A DNA stretch of 64,000 nucleotides from Amniculibacterium aquaticum. GTDB lineage: Bacteria; Bacteroidota; Bacteroidia; Flavobacteriales; Weeksellaceae. Of the stretch, positions 9,726 to 17,452 are shown in pieces. Position 1 is the stretch's first letter. Each line of letters starts with the position of its first letter. The notes under the pieces are model-generated. The model worked only from the letters and a program-made list of their open reading frames with translations, was not told the DNA's origin and ran no database searches. Where the stretch lies: the NCBI RefSeq assembly GCF_003852705.1, contig NZ_REFA01000001.1, forward strand, positions 62,001-126,000, in the 5' to 3' direction. The translations under genes and the position numbers were made by a program.

Positions 9726-9762
9726 ATAAAAAAAGTGCATAAATAGAAAATCTATATTATGC
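9726..9762 (-). terminator. terminator-like hairpin, minus strand
   Basis: GTGCATAA/TTATGCAC and ATAGA/TCTAT form a 13-bp stem with one bulge. The T-run lies on the minus-strand side (poly-A 9726-9732 on the plus strand), so it would stop leftward transcription. Confidence 0.55.
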
Positions 9763-9898
9763 ACTCAACTAAACTAAAAACCATTTTTCATCATTTGTGT
9801 TTTAGTTTCATCTATTTGTGTGTTTTTTCCTTTGTGTAATTGGAACTCCAAATAACGACTTTCATCACTTGTGTTACTTGTTTTTTCTTGTCGTTATC
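9726..9898 (-). ncRNA. candidate small RNA
   Basis: A minus-strand TAAATTTG element (9905-9912) would start a transcript near 9898. It would begin with a hairpin formed by ATAACGAC and GTCGTTAT and end at the U-tailed hairpin 9726-9762, giving about 170 nt. The only internal frame is 17 codons (from ATG on the minus strand). No -33 TTTG is seen and no known family is recognised, so this is only a candidate. Confidence 0.25.
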
Positions 9899-9983
9899 TA
9901 TGTGCAAATTTACTTCAACTGGAGATTAAATACAGTATCGAATCGGTCGATAGAATTCGATGCGCTTGTAGATTTTATTCTAC

Positions 9984-10021
9984 AAAAAACCTTCGCAAGT
10001 TATTCCTGCGAAGGTTTTTTT
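9984..10021. terminator. bidirectional terminator
   Basis: A 13-14 bp stem (AAAAACCTTCGCA with TGCGAAGGTTTTT) has A-runs and T-runs on both sides. It sits 20 bp past the msrB stop and 300 bp past the tonB-like gene. Confidence 0.75.
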
Positions 10022-10040
10022 TATTTTGAATTTTGCTTTT

Positions 10041-10559
10041 TTATTTTTCAGCTTCAAAGTCCAAGCTAATTGAGTTCATGCAAAATCGAACTCCGGTAGG
10101 TTCTGGCCCGTCATTAAAGACATGGCCAAGATGCGAGTCGCATCTCTTGCACAAAACCTCAATCCTGTCCATTCCGTGAGAGATGTCTTTTCTGTATTTT
10201 ACCCCATTTTTATCGGCTTCGTAGAAGCTTGGCCAACCGCAAGTAGAGGCAAATTTAGCCGTGCTTTTGAAAAGATGATTGCCACAGGCAGCACAATAGT
10301 AATCGCCTTTTTCATCAAAATTATTAAACTTTCCACTGTGTGGTCTTTCGGTTCCTGCTTCCCTGGCAATGTGGTAAAGCTCTGGCGAAAGCAAATGTTT
10401 CCAAACCGTGTTGGGTAATTTTACAATACCGGTATCGGTTCTGGAGAAATGAGGGTTTATGATTTTGTTTTCTTGCATGGTTTTACTTTTTATGGGTTGA
10501 TGATATTTGGTGCACGACAGGCTCATGAAAAGAGCGAAAGTTCTGAAAAGTGTTTTCAT
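10041..10559 (-). CDS. msrB: peptide-methionine (R)-S-oxide reductase, probable lipoprotein
   Basis: Reduces methionine-R-sulfoxide in proteins. The 172 residues include two zinc-binding CxxC pairs (YYCAACGNH, VLCKRCDSH), the core motif TCGWPSFY and the catalytic Cys in GVRFCMNS. The frame extends upstream to 10700 but that region has no MsrB character. ATG 10559 gives MKTLFRTFALFMSLSCTKY, a short signal with a lipobox-like LSC, so a membrane-anchored periplasmic form is likely (inference). A cytoplasmic start at the later MQENK is possible. It diverges from the DUF445 gene. Confidence 0.88.
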   Translation of the reverse strand: MKTLFRTFALFMSLSCTKYHQPIKSKTMQENKIINPHFSRTDTGIVKLPNTVWKHLLSPELYHIAREAGTERPHSGKFNNFDEKGDYYCAACGNHLFKSTAKFASTCGWPSFYEADKNGVKYRKDISHGMDRIEVLCKRCDSHLGHVFNDGPEPTGVRFCMNSISLDFEAEK

Positions 10560-10607
10560 AAGGAGTCTGTTTTCATATTTCTTGTTCAAGTCGCGGTTTT
10601 TCGTTTT

Positions 10608-10615
10608 CAAAATTA
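10608..10615 (-). promoter_or_regulatory. -7 promoter element for msrB
   Basis: TAATTTTG on the minus strand, 49 bp before the msrB ATG. It lies 1 bp from the opposed element of the DUF445 gene. Confidence 0.45.
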
Positions 10616-10616
10616 C

Positions 10617-10624
10617 TAAATTTG
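10617..10624 (+). promoter_or_regulatory. -7 promoter element for the DUF445 gene
   Basis: TAAATTTG, with G only 5 bp before the ATG at 10630. If used, the transcript would be nearly leaderless. Confidence 0.4.
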
Positions 10625-10629
10625 AATTG

Positions 10630-11880
10630 ATGAATACGAGAATTAAAGAAAAACAACTGCAGAGGCATAAATATTTGGCAACGGGACTCTTTCTTGTCAT
10701 GATGGTGGTTTTTGCATTTGCAACAATAATTGAGAAAAAAAGTCCAGTATGGTGGGTGGGTTATGTTCGCGCTTTTTCTGAAGCGGCTATGGTAGGTGCT
10801 TTAGCGGATTGGTTTGCTGTAACGGCGTTGTTTCACCATCCTTTTGGACTGAAAATTCCACACACCAACCTGATCGAAAAATCAAAAGAAAACATTGGTG
10901 ATAACCTAGGAACTTTTGTCGTTGATAATTTTTTGTCTCCAGATAACATCCGTCCTTACATTCAGAAAATTAAAGTTTCCACAATTTTAGGAGATTGGCT
11001 GGCTGTTGAAGCCAATAGGAAAAGGCTTTTAACAGAAACTTCAATTGTTATAAAAGATGTTGTCGAGAAGCTTAATGACGAAGATGTGGTAGAATTTATT
11101 TCCGCAAAATCCAATGAAATCACCGATAAAATAAAAGTCAATCAGCTCCTCTCTCAAGGCTTGCAGTATTTGTTGGAGCATAACGAGCATCAAAATTTAC
11201 TCACTTATTTGTCGTCCCAAATTCAATACTACATTCATAACAACAGGGAGATGATTCGTGAAAGGGTACAAGACAACAGTTATGCATTCATTCCTAAATT
11301 TTTTGACAATAAAATAGCCGGAAAAATTTCCGATGGGCTATTGGATTTTTTTATGGAGGTCGAAGGGAACGAGCATCATCCACTTCGGGATGAACTCACC
11401 CTGAGGTTAGAAAAATTTGCCAAAGAAATTCGTGATGGGCAGATATGGGAAGAAAAGTTCGATCATCTGAAAAAAGGATTTTTAACTGAAGAAAAACTAA
11501 AAGTGTATGCCAATGACATTTGGTTGTCCATAAAAACGACACTTCTTGCCGAGCTTTCTTCAGAAGACGGAAAGCTAAAACTGTATTTGGAAAAAAATCT
11601 TGTTTCGCTTGCCGATACCTTGCAAAACGATCTTGCGGTGCAGGAAAAAACGGATAAATTGGTTCGTAGCACCGCATATAAGTACATTCTAAGAAATAAA
11701 AATCGTTTTGGTGAACTGATTTCAGATACCGTTGGCAACTGGAAAGGCAATGAACTGAGCCAGAAATTGGAGTTGGAAGTGGGTAAAGATCTTCAATACA
11801 TTCGCATCAATGGGACTTTGGTGGGCGGATTGGTAGGTTTGCTCATCTATGCCATAACCCATTTCGTTGATTACATCTAG
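10630..11880 (+). CDS. DUF445 family membrane-associated protein
   Basis: A 416-residue protein of the DUF445 (YjiN-like) family. It has an N-terminal membrane helix (about 14-35, YLATGLFLVMMVVFAFATII), the family signature EAAMVGALADWFAVTALFHHPFGLKIPHTNLI, a long helical middle part with repeated IKVSTILGDWLA-like segments, and a C-terminal membrane helix (GTLVGGLVGLLIYAITHFVDY). The function is unknown. The frame could start at 10507, but that upstream part lies under msrB and carries no family sequence, so ATG 10630 (MNTRIKEKQLQRHKY) is preferred. Confidence 0.85.
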   Translation: MNTRIKEKQLQRHKYLATGLFLVMMVVFAFATIIEKKSPVWWVGYVRAFSEAAMVGALADWFAVTALFHHPFGLKIPHTNLIEKSKENIGDNLGTFVVDNFLSPDNIRPYIQKIKVSTILGDWLAVEANRKRLLTETSIVIKDVVEKLNDEDVVEFISAKSNEITDKIKVNQLLSQGLQYLLEHNEHQNLLTYLSSQIQYYIHNNREMIRERVQDNSYAFIPKFFDNKIAGKISDGLLDFFMEVEGNEHHPLRDELTLRLEKFAKEIRDGQIWEEKFDHLKKGFLTEEKLKVYANDIWLSIKTTLLAELSSEDGKLKLYLEKNLVSLADTLQNDLAVQEKTDKLVRSTAYKYILRNKNRFGELISDTVGNWKGNELSQKLELEVGKDLQYIRINGTLVGGLVGLLIYAITHFVDYI

Positions 11881-11921
11881 GAGCCATTATCATTTTCGCA
11901 GAATCGTAGTAGAGGCGATTT

Positions 11922-12443
11922 TTAATCCATATCGTCATCCAAATAGACCAATTCGGTATCAAAACTCTTTTGTCTGCTATTGATTTTTTTAGCCTTTTCT
12001 AATTTCTTGGTTAGGGCATCAATCAAAAATGAAGTTTCGAAAAACTGTCTGTGAATTCCGGGTAAAAGTTCAAAAAAAAGATCAATACCCACTTGGTTGT
12101 TGTGCAGATCCATTTTTTTTTCCAGATCGGTGTTTGGGAAAAGATCTTCGTGTAGGGAAGTCATTTTCAGGCTGAAATTTTTAGCTTTTTCAGGTGATGA
12201 AATTTTAGAACAATAGGAAAGGATTAGTGCCGACCACAATGCATGTCGAAAAGCATTTCCTTTGCCGTTTCCAGAGTTGCTGTTCGGGAATTTTTTCTGG
12301 ACAATCGCAAAGGCTTTCAGTGTAGCCCAAAAACCCATCATGCTGAACAATGGGTGCTTTATGGTGAGCGTTCCAAGTTTTAAAAGTTTAGAAATGGACA
12401 AGCTCCTGAGGGATCGAAAAAAAATAACGAAAGGTTTTCTCAT
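11922..12443 (-). CDS. conserved hypothetical protein, DUF6973-like
   Basis: A 173-residue basic protein. The segment GNGKGNAFRHALWSALI and later MTSLHEDLF and MDLHNNQVGIDLF give three well-placed His, as in DUF6973-type proteins, which suggests a metal-dependent enzyme of unknown substrate (inference). The N-terminus is rich in basic and hydrophobic residues but is not a clear signal peptide. It converges on the DUF445 gene (41 bp apart) and lies downstream of tnaA on the same strand, 78 bp away. Confidence 0.6.
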   Translation of the reverse strand: MRKPFVIFFRSLRSLSISKLLKLGTLTIKHPLFSMMGFWATLKAFAIVQKKFPNSNSGNGKGNAFRHALWSALILSYCSKISSPEKAKNFSLKMTSLHEDLFPNTDLEKKMDLHNNQVGIDLFFELLPGIHRQFFETSFLIDALTKKLEKAKKINSRQKSFDTELVYLDDDMD

Positions 12444-12521
12444 TCCGCACCAAAGATAGTGTATTCTTGGTTGACTAAAAAACTGGGTTTTACATTTCGT
12501 AAAACCCAGAAGATATTTGGT

Positions 12522-13898
12522 TTAAGCTTCTTTTAGCTTTACCGTAAAGTGTCTTAAGATCGGAGATTCCCAAGTGATTTCGTATCCTTTGGTAATTTCG
12601 TTTCTTCTTTCGAAGATGTTTTTAAGGGCTACAGCAACATAATACATGTGGTTGTTGGTGTAGGTTCTTCTCGGGATGGCCAATCGTAAAAGTTCCATTT
12701 TAGGATAGCGGTTTTCTCTGGTTTCAGGATCTCTATCCGCCAAGATGGTTCCGATTTCAACCCCACGGATTCCTGCTTCTTTGTACAATTCAATTCCTAA
12801 AGTCTGAGCCGGAAATTCTTCTCTTTTCACATTCGGTAAAAATTTAACAGCATCTATAAAAATTGCGTGTCCACCGATGGGTCTTTGGATAGGGATTCCC
12901 CATTCGATCAGGAGATTTCCAAGGTATTCGATTTGTGAAATTCTGCTTTCCAAGTAGTCAAACTCGGTAGCTTCGTCCAAACCTACTGCCAAAGCAGCCA
13001 TGTCTCTACCGGCCATTCCTCCGTAGGTGATGAAGCCTTCGTAGATGATGGTGAAGTTGGATGCGGTTCTAAAGATTTCTTCGTCGTTCAGGGCAATAAA
13101 TCCGCCGATGTTTACCAAACCGTCTTTTTTAGACGACATGGTCATCCCGATTCCGTAAGAGAAGATTTCTTTACAAATTTCTTTTATGCTTCTGTTTTCT
13201 TGTCCTTTTTCTCTTTTTTTGATGAAGTATGCGTTTTCTGCAAATCTTGCCGAGTCGAAAATAATTGGAATTTCGTATTGGTCGGAAAGAGCTTTTACCG
13301 CTTTTACATTCTCGATAGAAACGGGTTGTCCGCCGGACGAATTGCAAGTGATGGTTACCAAACAGAAAGGGATTTTTTCTTTGCCGTATTGTTTGTAAAC
13401 TTCTTCCAATTTTACCAAATCCAAATTTCCTTTGAAGGGATGCTCCAGTTCAGTGTCGAAAGCCTCATCAATCGTACAATCGATGGCATGGGCTTTTCTA
13501 AATTCGATATGACCTTTGGTGGTGTCGAAGTGGGAGTTTCCTGGGATTACATCGCCTTCTTTTACTAGGGCAGAGAACAATACATTTTCTGCTGCACGAC
13601 CTTGGTGGGTAGGCAAAAGGTATTGGTATCCTGTAATGTTTTGTACGGCAGATTTTAGCTCTTCAAAAGATCTTGCGCCGGCATAACTTTCGTCTCCTCT
13701 CATCAGTGCTGCCCATTGTTTGTCGGACATGGCGCCGGTTCCGGAGTCGGTTAAGAAATCGATAAATACTTTTGAGCTGGATAGGTTGAAAAGGTTGAAG
13801 TCGGCTTCTTTAATCCATTGTGCTCTTTCTTCTGATGTAGATTGCCCGATAGGTTCTACCATTTTTATTCTGTACGGTTCTGCGTAAGGTAATTTCAT
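12522..13898 (-). CDS. tnaA: tryptophanase
   Basis: PLP-dependent beta-elimination of L-tryptophan to indole, pyruvate and ammonia. The 458 residues align along their length with E. coli TnaA. Landmarks are LTDSGTGAMSDKQW, PTHQGRAAEN, TITCNSSGGQPVS, FDSARFAENAYFIK and the Schiff-base Lys pair at about 257-258 in MTMSSKKDG. The C-terminal LRHFTVKLKEA keeps the His (about 450) found in tryptophanases; the related tyrosine phenol-lyases have Phe there. The gene stands alone with a leader of about 140 nt (separate entry). Indole production is expected if it is expressed. Confidence 0.95.
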   Translation of the reverse strand: MKLPYAEPYRIKMVEPIGQSTSEERAQWIKEADFNLFNLSSSKVFIDFLTDSGTGAMSDKQWAALMRGDESYAGARSFEELKSAVQNITGYQYLLPTHQGRAAENVLFSALVKEGDVIPGNSHFDTTKGHIEFRKAHAIDCTIDEAFDTELEHPFKGNLDLVKLEEVYKQYGKEKIPFCLVTITCNSSGGQPVSIENVKAVKALSDQYEIPIIFDSARFAENAYFIKKREKGQENRSIKEICKEIFSYGIGMTMSSKKDGLVNIGGFIALNDEEIFRTASNFTIIYEGFITYGGMAGRDMAALAVGLDEATEFDYLESRISQIEYLGNLLIEWGIPIQRPIGGHAIFIDAVKFLPNVKREEFPAQTLGIELYKEAGIRGVEIGTILADRDPETRENRYPKMELLRLAIPRRTYTNNHMYYVAVALKNIFERRNEITKGYEITWESPILRHFTVKLKEA

Positions 13899-14036
13899 TT
13901 TTATAGAATGTTTTAAGTTGATTGTTTTTAATTAAATAAATTGAGAATGAACATTCTATAATCATTCCGGTGCTTTGAAGATGCAGCGGTCACTATGAGA
14001 TTTTACAGTCATGTACTGAAATTGAGTTTGATATTA
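13899..14036 (-). promoter_or_regulatory. candidate tnaA leader with small upstream ORF and inverted repeat
   Basis: This occupies most of the 325-bp gap between tnaA and rplU. If transcription starts about 6 nt past the -7 element at 14042-14049, the leader is about 140 nt. It contains a 16-codon frame (MTVKSHSDRCIFKAPE, about 13952-14003) and, just before the start codon, an 11-bp perfect inverted repeat: AACATTCTATA (13950-13960) with TATAGAATGTT (13902-13912). E. coli tna is controlled through the TnaC leader peptide; this frame has no Trp, so the mechanism here is open. Confidence 0.35.
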
Positions 14037-14041
14037 TTCGC

Positions 14042-14049
14042 CAAAGATA
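14042..14049 (-). promoter_or_regulatory. -7 promoter element for tnaA
   Basis: TATCTTTG on the minus strand, about 145 bp before tnaA. No -33 TTTG at the usual spacing. Confidence 0.5.
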
Positions 14050-14150
14050 AATAATTTTAAGAAATATTTAACATAATTATGATCGTAGTTGCTTTTACTA
14101 AAAATTAGGTAATGTGGTTTAGGATTAAATAAAAAAAAGAATGGTTATTG

Positions 14151-14180
14151 TTTGTAATTCAAAATATTTCATTACTTTTG
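14151..14180 (+). promoter_or_regulatory. promoter of rplU-rpmA
   Basis: TTTG (14151-14154), 18 bp, then TACTTTTG (14173-14180). This is a full Bacteroidota-type -33/-7 pair, 43 bp before the rplU ATG. Confidence 0.75.
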
Positions 14181-14223
14181 CAGACCAAAATAAGATTAAT
14201 TATTAACCTAAAAATTATAAACA

Positions 14224-14535
14224 ATGTTTGCAATTGTAGAGATAGCAGGGCTTCAATACAGAGTTGAAAAAGACCAAAAGTTGTTTGTGAACCGTTTGAA
14301 AGGAGATAAAGGAGCTTCTGTATCTTTTGATAAAGTACTTCTTACTTCTAACGGATCCATCACTGTGGGCGCCCCAGCTGTAAGCGGAGTTTCAGTAGCT
14401 GCTGAAATCCTAGACCATGTAAAAGCTGATAAAGTAATCGTTTTCAAAAAGAAAAGAAGAAAAGGTTACGAAAAGAAAAATGGTCACAGACAGTCTTTGA
14501 CACAAATCAAGATTACATCAATCACTGGTTTCTAA
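14224..14535 (+). CDS. rplU: 50S ribosomal protein L21
   Basis: A 103-residue ribosomal protein of the large subunit. The N-terminal MFAIVEIAGLQYRVEKDQKLFVNRL and the basic C-terminal region FKKKRRKGYEKKNGHRQSLTQIKI are diagnostic of L21. It forms the usual pair with rpmA 47 bp downstream. Both genes are preceded by the same TTAATTATTAAC (14196-14207 and 14550-14561). Confidence 0.97.
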   Translation: MFAIVEIAGLQYRVEKDQKLFVNRLKGDKGASVSFDKVLLTSNGSITVGAPAVSGVSVAAEILDHVKADKVIVFKKKRRKGYEKKNGHRQSLTQIKITSITGF

Positions 14536-14582
14536 TCAAGACAAAATAATTAATTATTAACATCCCAAAACCATAAAATAAA

Positions 14583-14840
14583 ATGGCACATAAGAAAGGA
14601 GTCGGTAGTTCCAAGAACGGTAGAGAATCTCACTCTAAAAGATTAGGAGTTAAGATTTTTGGAGGACAAGAAGCTATTGCTGGTAACATCATCGTAAGAC
14701 AAAGAGGTACACAGCACCACCCAGGAACGAATGTAGGTATTGGTAAAGACCATACTTTGTTCGCACTTGTAGATGGTAAAGTAGTTTTCAGAAAGAAAGC
14801 AAACAACAGATCTTTTGTATCTGTAGAGCCTAACGCATAA
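14583..14840 (+). CDS. rpmA: 50S ribosomal protein L27
   Basis: An 85-residue protein near the peptidyl-transferase centre. [28 protein letters not shown] and the [13 protein letters not shown] segment are the L27 signatures. The N-terminus begins directly with AHKKG and has no cleavable extension of the Firmicutes type. A terminator follows the stop. Confidence 0.97.
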   Translation: MAHKKGVGSSKNGRESHSKRLGVKIFGGQEAIAGNIIVRQRGTQHHPGTNVGIGKDHTLFALVDGKVVFRKKANNRSFVSVEPNA

Positions 14841-14865
14841 TTTTAGCGTTTATACAATTTAAAGA

Positions 14866-14894
14866 AGCTGTCCAGATCGGATGGCTTTTTTTTT
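14866..14894 (+). terminator. terminator after rpmA
   Basis: The stem AGCTGTCC/GGATGGCT (with G-U pairs) is followed by a T-run. Confidence 0.7.
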
Positions 14895-14908
14895 GACTTT
14901 AGAATTTA

Positions 14909-14954
14909 AAACCCGAAACCCGAAACCTGAAACTTGAAACCTGAAACTTTAAAC
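14909..14954. repeat. heptanucleotide tandem repeat
   Basis: About six and a half copies of a 7-bp unit AAACCTG/AAACCCG/AAACTTG, in the gap between the two convergent terminators of rpmA and trpS. Units differ at two positions. Confidence 0.8.
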
Positions 14955-14979
14955 AAAAAAACCATCCCAAAGGATGGCT
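14955..14979 (-). terminator. terminator after trpS
   Basis: On the minus strand, CCATCC-TTT-GGGATGG is followed by a T-run, 30-50 bp past the trpS stop. Confidence 0.7.
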
Positions 14980-15007
14980 GTATTGAGTAAAGATGATTGT
15001 CCCAGGT

Positions 15008-15976
15008 TTACATTCCCAAGCTTAATCGTACCCTTTTCATGGTTTCTGTAGCTACTGCTTTGGTTTTGGCAGCACCTTCTTGCAGCTTGGCTTCCAATTC
15101 TGGAAGATTATTCATGTAATAGTCAAACTTTTCTCTTTCGGTTTTAAAATGAGTTAAAATCAGATTCAACAATTCCGTTTTGGCATGTCCGTAGCCGAAG
15201 TTTCCGCCCAAATATTTTGCTCTTAGTTCTTCGGTTTGCACTTCGTTGGCAATCAAACTAAAGATGGCAAACACTTTACAAGTATTGGGATCCTTAGGCT
15301 CTTCCAGAGGGGTAGAGTCCGTTTCTATACTCATAATTTGTTTCTTCAGTTGTTTTTCCGGTAAGAAGATGTTGATGATGTTTCCCCTGGATTTCGACAT
15401 TTTATTTCCGTCAGTTCCAGGAACATATTTGGTTTCTTTTTGCAATTCGGCTTGAGGCAATATAAAAACCTCACCCATTTGATGGTTAAATCTGGATCCT
15501 ACATCTCTAGCCATTTCCAAATGTTGTAGCTGGTCTTTGCCTACGGGAACCACCTCGGCATCGTACAACAAGATGTCGGCAGCCATCAGCATGGGATAGG
15601 TAAAAAGACCGGCGTTTACATCTTGCAAGCGATCGGCTTTGTCCTTGAAAGAATGGGCAAGTTGTAGCCTTTGGAAAGGGAAAAAACATTCCAAATACCA
15701 AGCCAGTTCGCAAGTTTCTGGTATGTCACTCTGTCTATAAAAATAGGTTTTTTCGGTATCTAAGCCACAGGCAAGCCAAGCGGCAGCAATCTCGTATGTA
15801 TTTTGTTTTAATTCTTCGGCATTCTTTATTTGGGTTAAAGAATGCATGTTGGCGATGAAAAGAAAGGATTCATTTTCTTTTTGTTGGGACAGTTCGATTG
15901 CGGGGATTATCGCACCCAAAAGGTTTCCCAAATGTGGCGTACCGGTTGCTTGGATGCCGGTAAGAATTCTGGACAT
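15008..15976 (-). CDS. trpS: tryptophan--tRNA ligase
   Basis: Class I synthetase, 322 residues, charging tRNA-Trp. The HIGH-like motif is in TGTPHLGNLLGAI (about 11-21), the LLYDAEVVPVGKDQLQHLEMARD segment is typical, and the KMSKS loop is in GNKMSKSRGN. It is the last of a minus-strand run (ileS, DksA-like, DUF6576-like, lspA, trpS). The terminator at 14955-14979 ends it. Confidence 0.96.
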   Translation of the reverse strand: MSRILTGIQATGTPHLGNLLGAIIPAIELSQQKENESFLFIANMHSLTQIKNAEELKQNTYEIAAAWLACGLDTEKTYFYRQSDIPETCELAWYLECFFPFQRLQLAHSFKDKADRLQDVNAGLFTYPMLMAADILLYDAEVVPVGKDQLQHLEMARDVGSRFNHQMGEVFILPQAELQKETKYVPGTDGNKMSKSRGNIINIFLPEKQLKKQIMSIETDSTPLEEPKDPNTCKVFAIFSLIANEVQTEELRAKYLGGNFGYGHAKTELLNLILTHFKTEREKFDYYMNNLPELEAKLQEGAAKTKAVATETMKRVRLSLGM

Positions 15977-16013
15977 AAAATTTTTATTTTAGTTAAATGA
16001 ATTTTTTTGTTAA

Positions 16014-16655
16014 TTAAAGTTCAAACCCGTGTGGGAATGCTTTTTTTCTGAATACATACAGAAGTGCGGCACCAACGGTGATGGCAGAATCCGCAATGTT
16101 GAAAATGTATTTGAAGAACTCGATGTGTTTTCCACCAATGATGGGCCAACTTTCCGGTACCCACCAATCGACAAGTGGAAAGTGAAGCATATCGACCACG
16201 CAGCCTTTCATAAAGGTAGAATAGCCATGACCAAAAGCAGTAAGTTGAGAAGTGCCTCCGTATTCTATCCATCGGTTAACACTTTCGTCAAAAATGGAAC
16301 CGCTGTCGAAGATCATTCCGTAAAACATTCCGTCGATTAAATTTCCAATGGCTCCACCAAAAATCATGGCCATAGGAAGGAGAAGGTAATTGCTGGTTCT
16401 GCCTTCGCTGATCCATTTTTTAAACAAATAGACCATGCCACCAATCAGGGCAATTCTTAGGATGACCAAAGCGTATTTTCCCAACAGTCCACCAAAATGA
16501 AAACCGTAAGCCATGCCGGGATTTTCAACAAAAGTCAGTTTGAAACCCGGGAAAACATCAATGCTTTCGCCCAAGTTGAAGTGGGTTTTGATGTATATTT
16601 TTGATATTTGATCAATTAACAAGATGATTACGGTGATGAATGCTATTTTTTTCAT
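16014..16655 (-). CDS. lspA: lipoprotein signal peptidase (signal peptidase II)
   Basis: Inner-membrane aspartyl protease that cleaves prolipoproteins. It has 213 residues, longer than E. coli LspA (164) as is common in flavobacteria; the extra part is a loop between helices 3 and 4. The catalytic-site motifs are GGAIGNLIDGMFYGMIFDSGS and FNIADSAITVGA, with four hydrophobic helices. It is close to ileS, as in many bacteria, with two small genes between. Its substrates include the predicted lipoproteins in this window. Confidence 0.95.
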   Translation of the reverse strand: MKKIAFITVIILLIDQISKIYIKTHFNLGESIDVFPGFKLTFVENPGMAYGFHFGGLLGKYALVILRIALIGGMVYLFKKWISEGRTSNYLLLPMAMIFGGAIGNLIDGMFYGMIFDSGSIFDESVNRWIEYGGTSQLTAFGHGYSTFMKGCVVDMLHFPLVDWWVPESWPIIGGKHIEFFKYIFNIADSAITVGAALLYVFRKKAFPHGFEL

Positions 16656-16702
16656 AGATATTTCGAGGATTGTACACCCTTTTATTTTACAATTGGTCTA
16701 GG

Positions 16703-16945
16703 TTACTTTAAATTTTTTGAAAGTTCGTCGAGTCTTTTTCTGTCTTTTTCAGAAAGATCATCAATTCCGTTTTTTCCCATTTTACTCAAAAGATGATCAA
16801 TCTCTTTTTGTTGGTTGATTTTTCTTTCGTTGTATTCATCGTCTAGGGTATAGGCCGAATTTTTATGAGAAGAGGATGAGGTGTTTTTCCTTCTGAAAAA
16901 ATAAAAGGCAAAAATAACAATAATTAAGATAAGGACTAAGGTCAT
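16703..16945 (-). CDS. small membrane-anchored protein with DUF6576-like tail
   Basis: An 80-residue protein: one N-terminal membrane helix (TLVLILIIVIFAFYFF), a basic RRK anchor, then a cytoplasmic tail with ERKINQQKEIDHLLSKM and GIDDLSEKDRKRLDELS. This tail resembles the DUF6576 motif found at the C-terminus of some flavobacterial rhomboid proteases. It lies 47 bp upstream of lspA and 70 bp downstream of the DksA-like gene. The function is unknown. Confidence 0.65.
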   Translation of the reverse strand: MTLVLILIIVIFAFYFFRRKNTSSSSHKNSAYTLDDEYNERKINQQKEIDHLLSKMGKNGIDDLSEKDRKRLDELSKNLK

Positions 16946-17015
16946 AGGAATAAAAAAGGTTTATAATGCTCATGAAAGTCATTATAAACCTTAGGTTTTT
17001 TATAGTTGAACTGTT

Positions 17016-17393
17016 TTAGCGTTGCATATTTTTAGCTTCGATACTCAAAGTAGCATGCGGAACGGCCATCAATCTCTCTTTAGGGATTAGTTTTCCTGTA
17101 ACGCGACATATTCCGTAGGTTTTGTTTTCGATGCGGATGAGTGCGTGTTTCAGATCACGGATGAACTTTTCTTGTCTTCCTGCCAAGATCGCATTTTGTT
17201 CTTTGCTCAGGGTTTCTGCACCTTCTTCAAAAGCTTTAAAGGTGGGTGCAGTATCGTCAGTTCCGTTGTTGTGATCGTTCAAGAAACTTTCATTGATCAT
17301 AACCAAATCCTTTTCTGCTTTTGCTATTTTCTCCAGTATAATTTTTCTAAATTCTTGCAAATCGCTTTCATTGTAGCGTACTCTCTCGTCCAT
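17016..17393 (-). CDS. TraR/DksA-family protein with degenerate zinc finger
   Basis: A 125-residue protein with a coiled-coil N-terminal half and a C-terminal DksA-type finger (YGICRVTGKLIPKERLMAVPHATLSIEAK). Of the four zinc-binding Cys only the first (in YGICRV) remains; the second is Thr, and the later pair is replaced. The fold may therefore be metal-free. DksA-like proteins bind RNA polymerase through the secondary channel; whether this one does is not known. Located between ileS and the DUF6576-like gene. Confidence 0.8.
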   Translation of the reverse strand: MDERVRYNESDLQEFRKIILEKIAKAEKDLVMINESFLNDHNNGTDDTAPTFKAFEEGAETLSKEQNAILAGRQEKFIRDLKHALIRIENKTYGICRVTGKLIPKERLMAVPHATLSIEAKNMQR

Positions 17394-17452
17394 GTCTTTT
17401 GTTTTTCAGATGTTAGTTTGTAGCACAATATGATTTCTAAAATGATATCGTA

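Larger units (their letters stand above)
9685..10040. other. gene-free stretch between the tonB-like gene and msrB
   Basis: This stretch of about 350 bp holds no gene I can support. It carries two terminator hairpins (9726-9762 and 9984-10021), an inverted repeat ATAACGAC/GTCGTTAT (9852-9859 and 9890-9897) and a small palindrome TGTAGATTTTATTCTACA near 9967-9984. A possible minus-strand small RNA is listed separately. Confidence 0.6.

Noticed and set aside
9818-10069. 83-codon plus-strand frame between the tonB-like gene and msrB
   Set aside because: It crosses the terminator hairpin at 9984-10021 and overlaps the msrB end; the composition (many Phe, Cys) is not protein-like.
10507-10629. 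Extended N-terminus of the DUF445 protein
   Set aside because: It overlaps the divergent msrB start and the promoter elements, and adds no family sequence.
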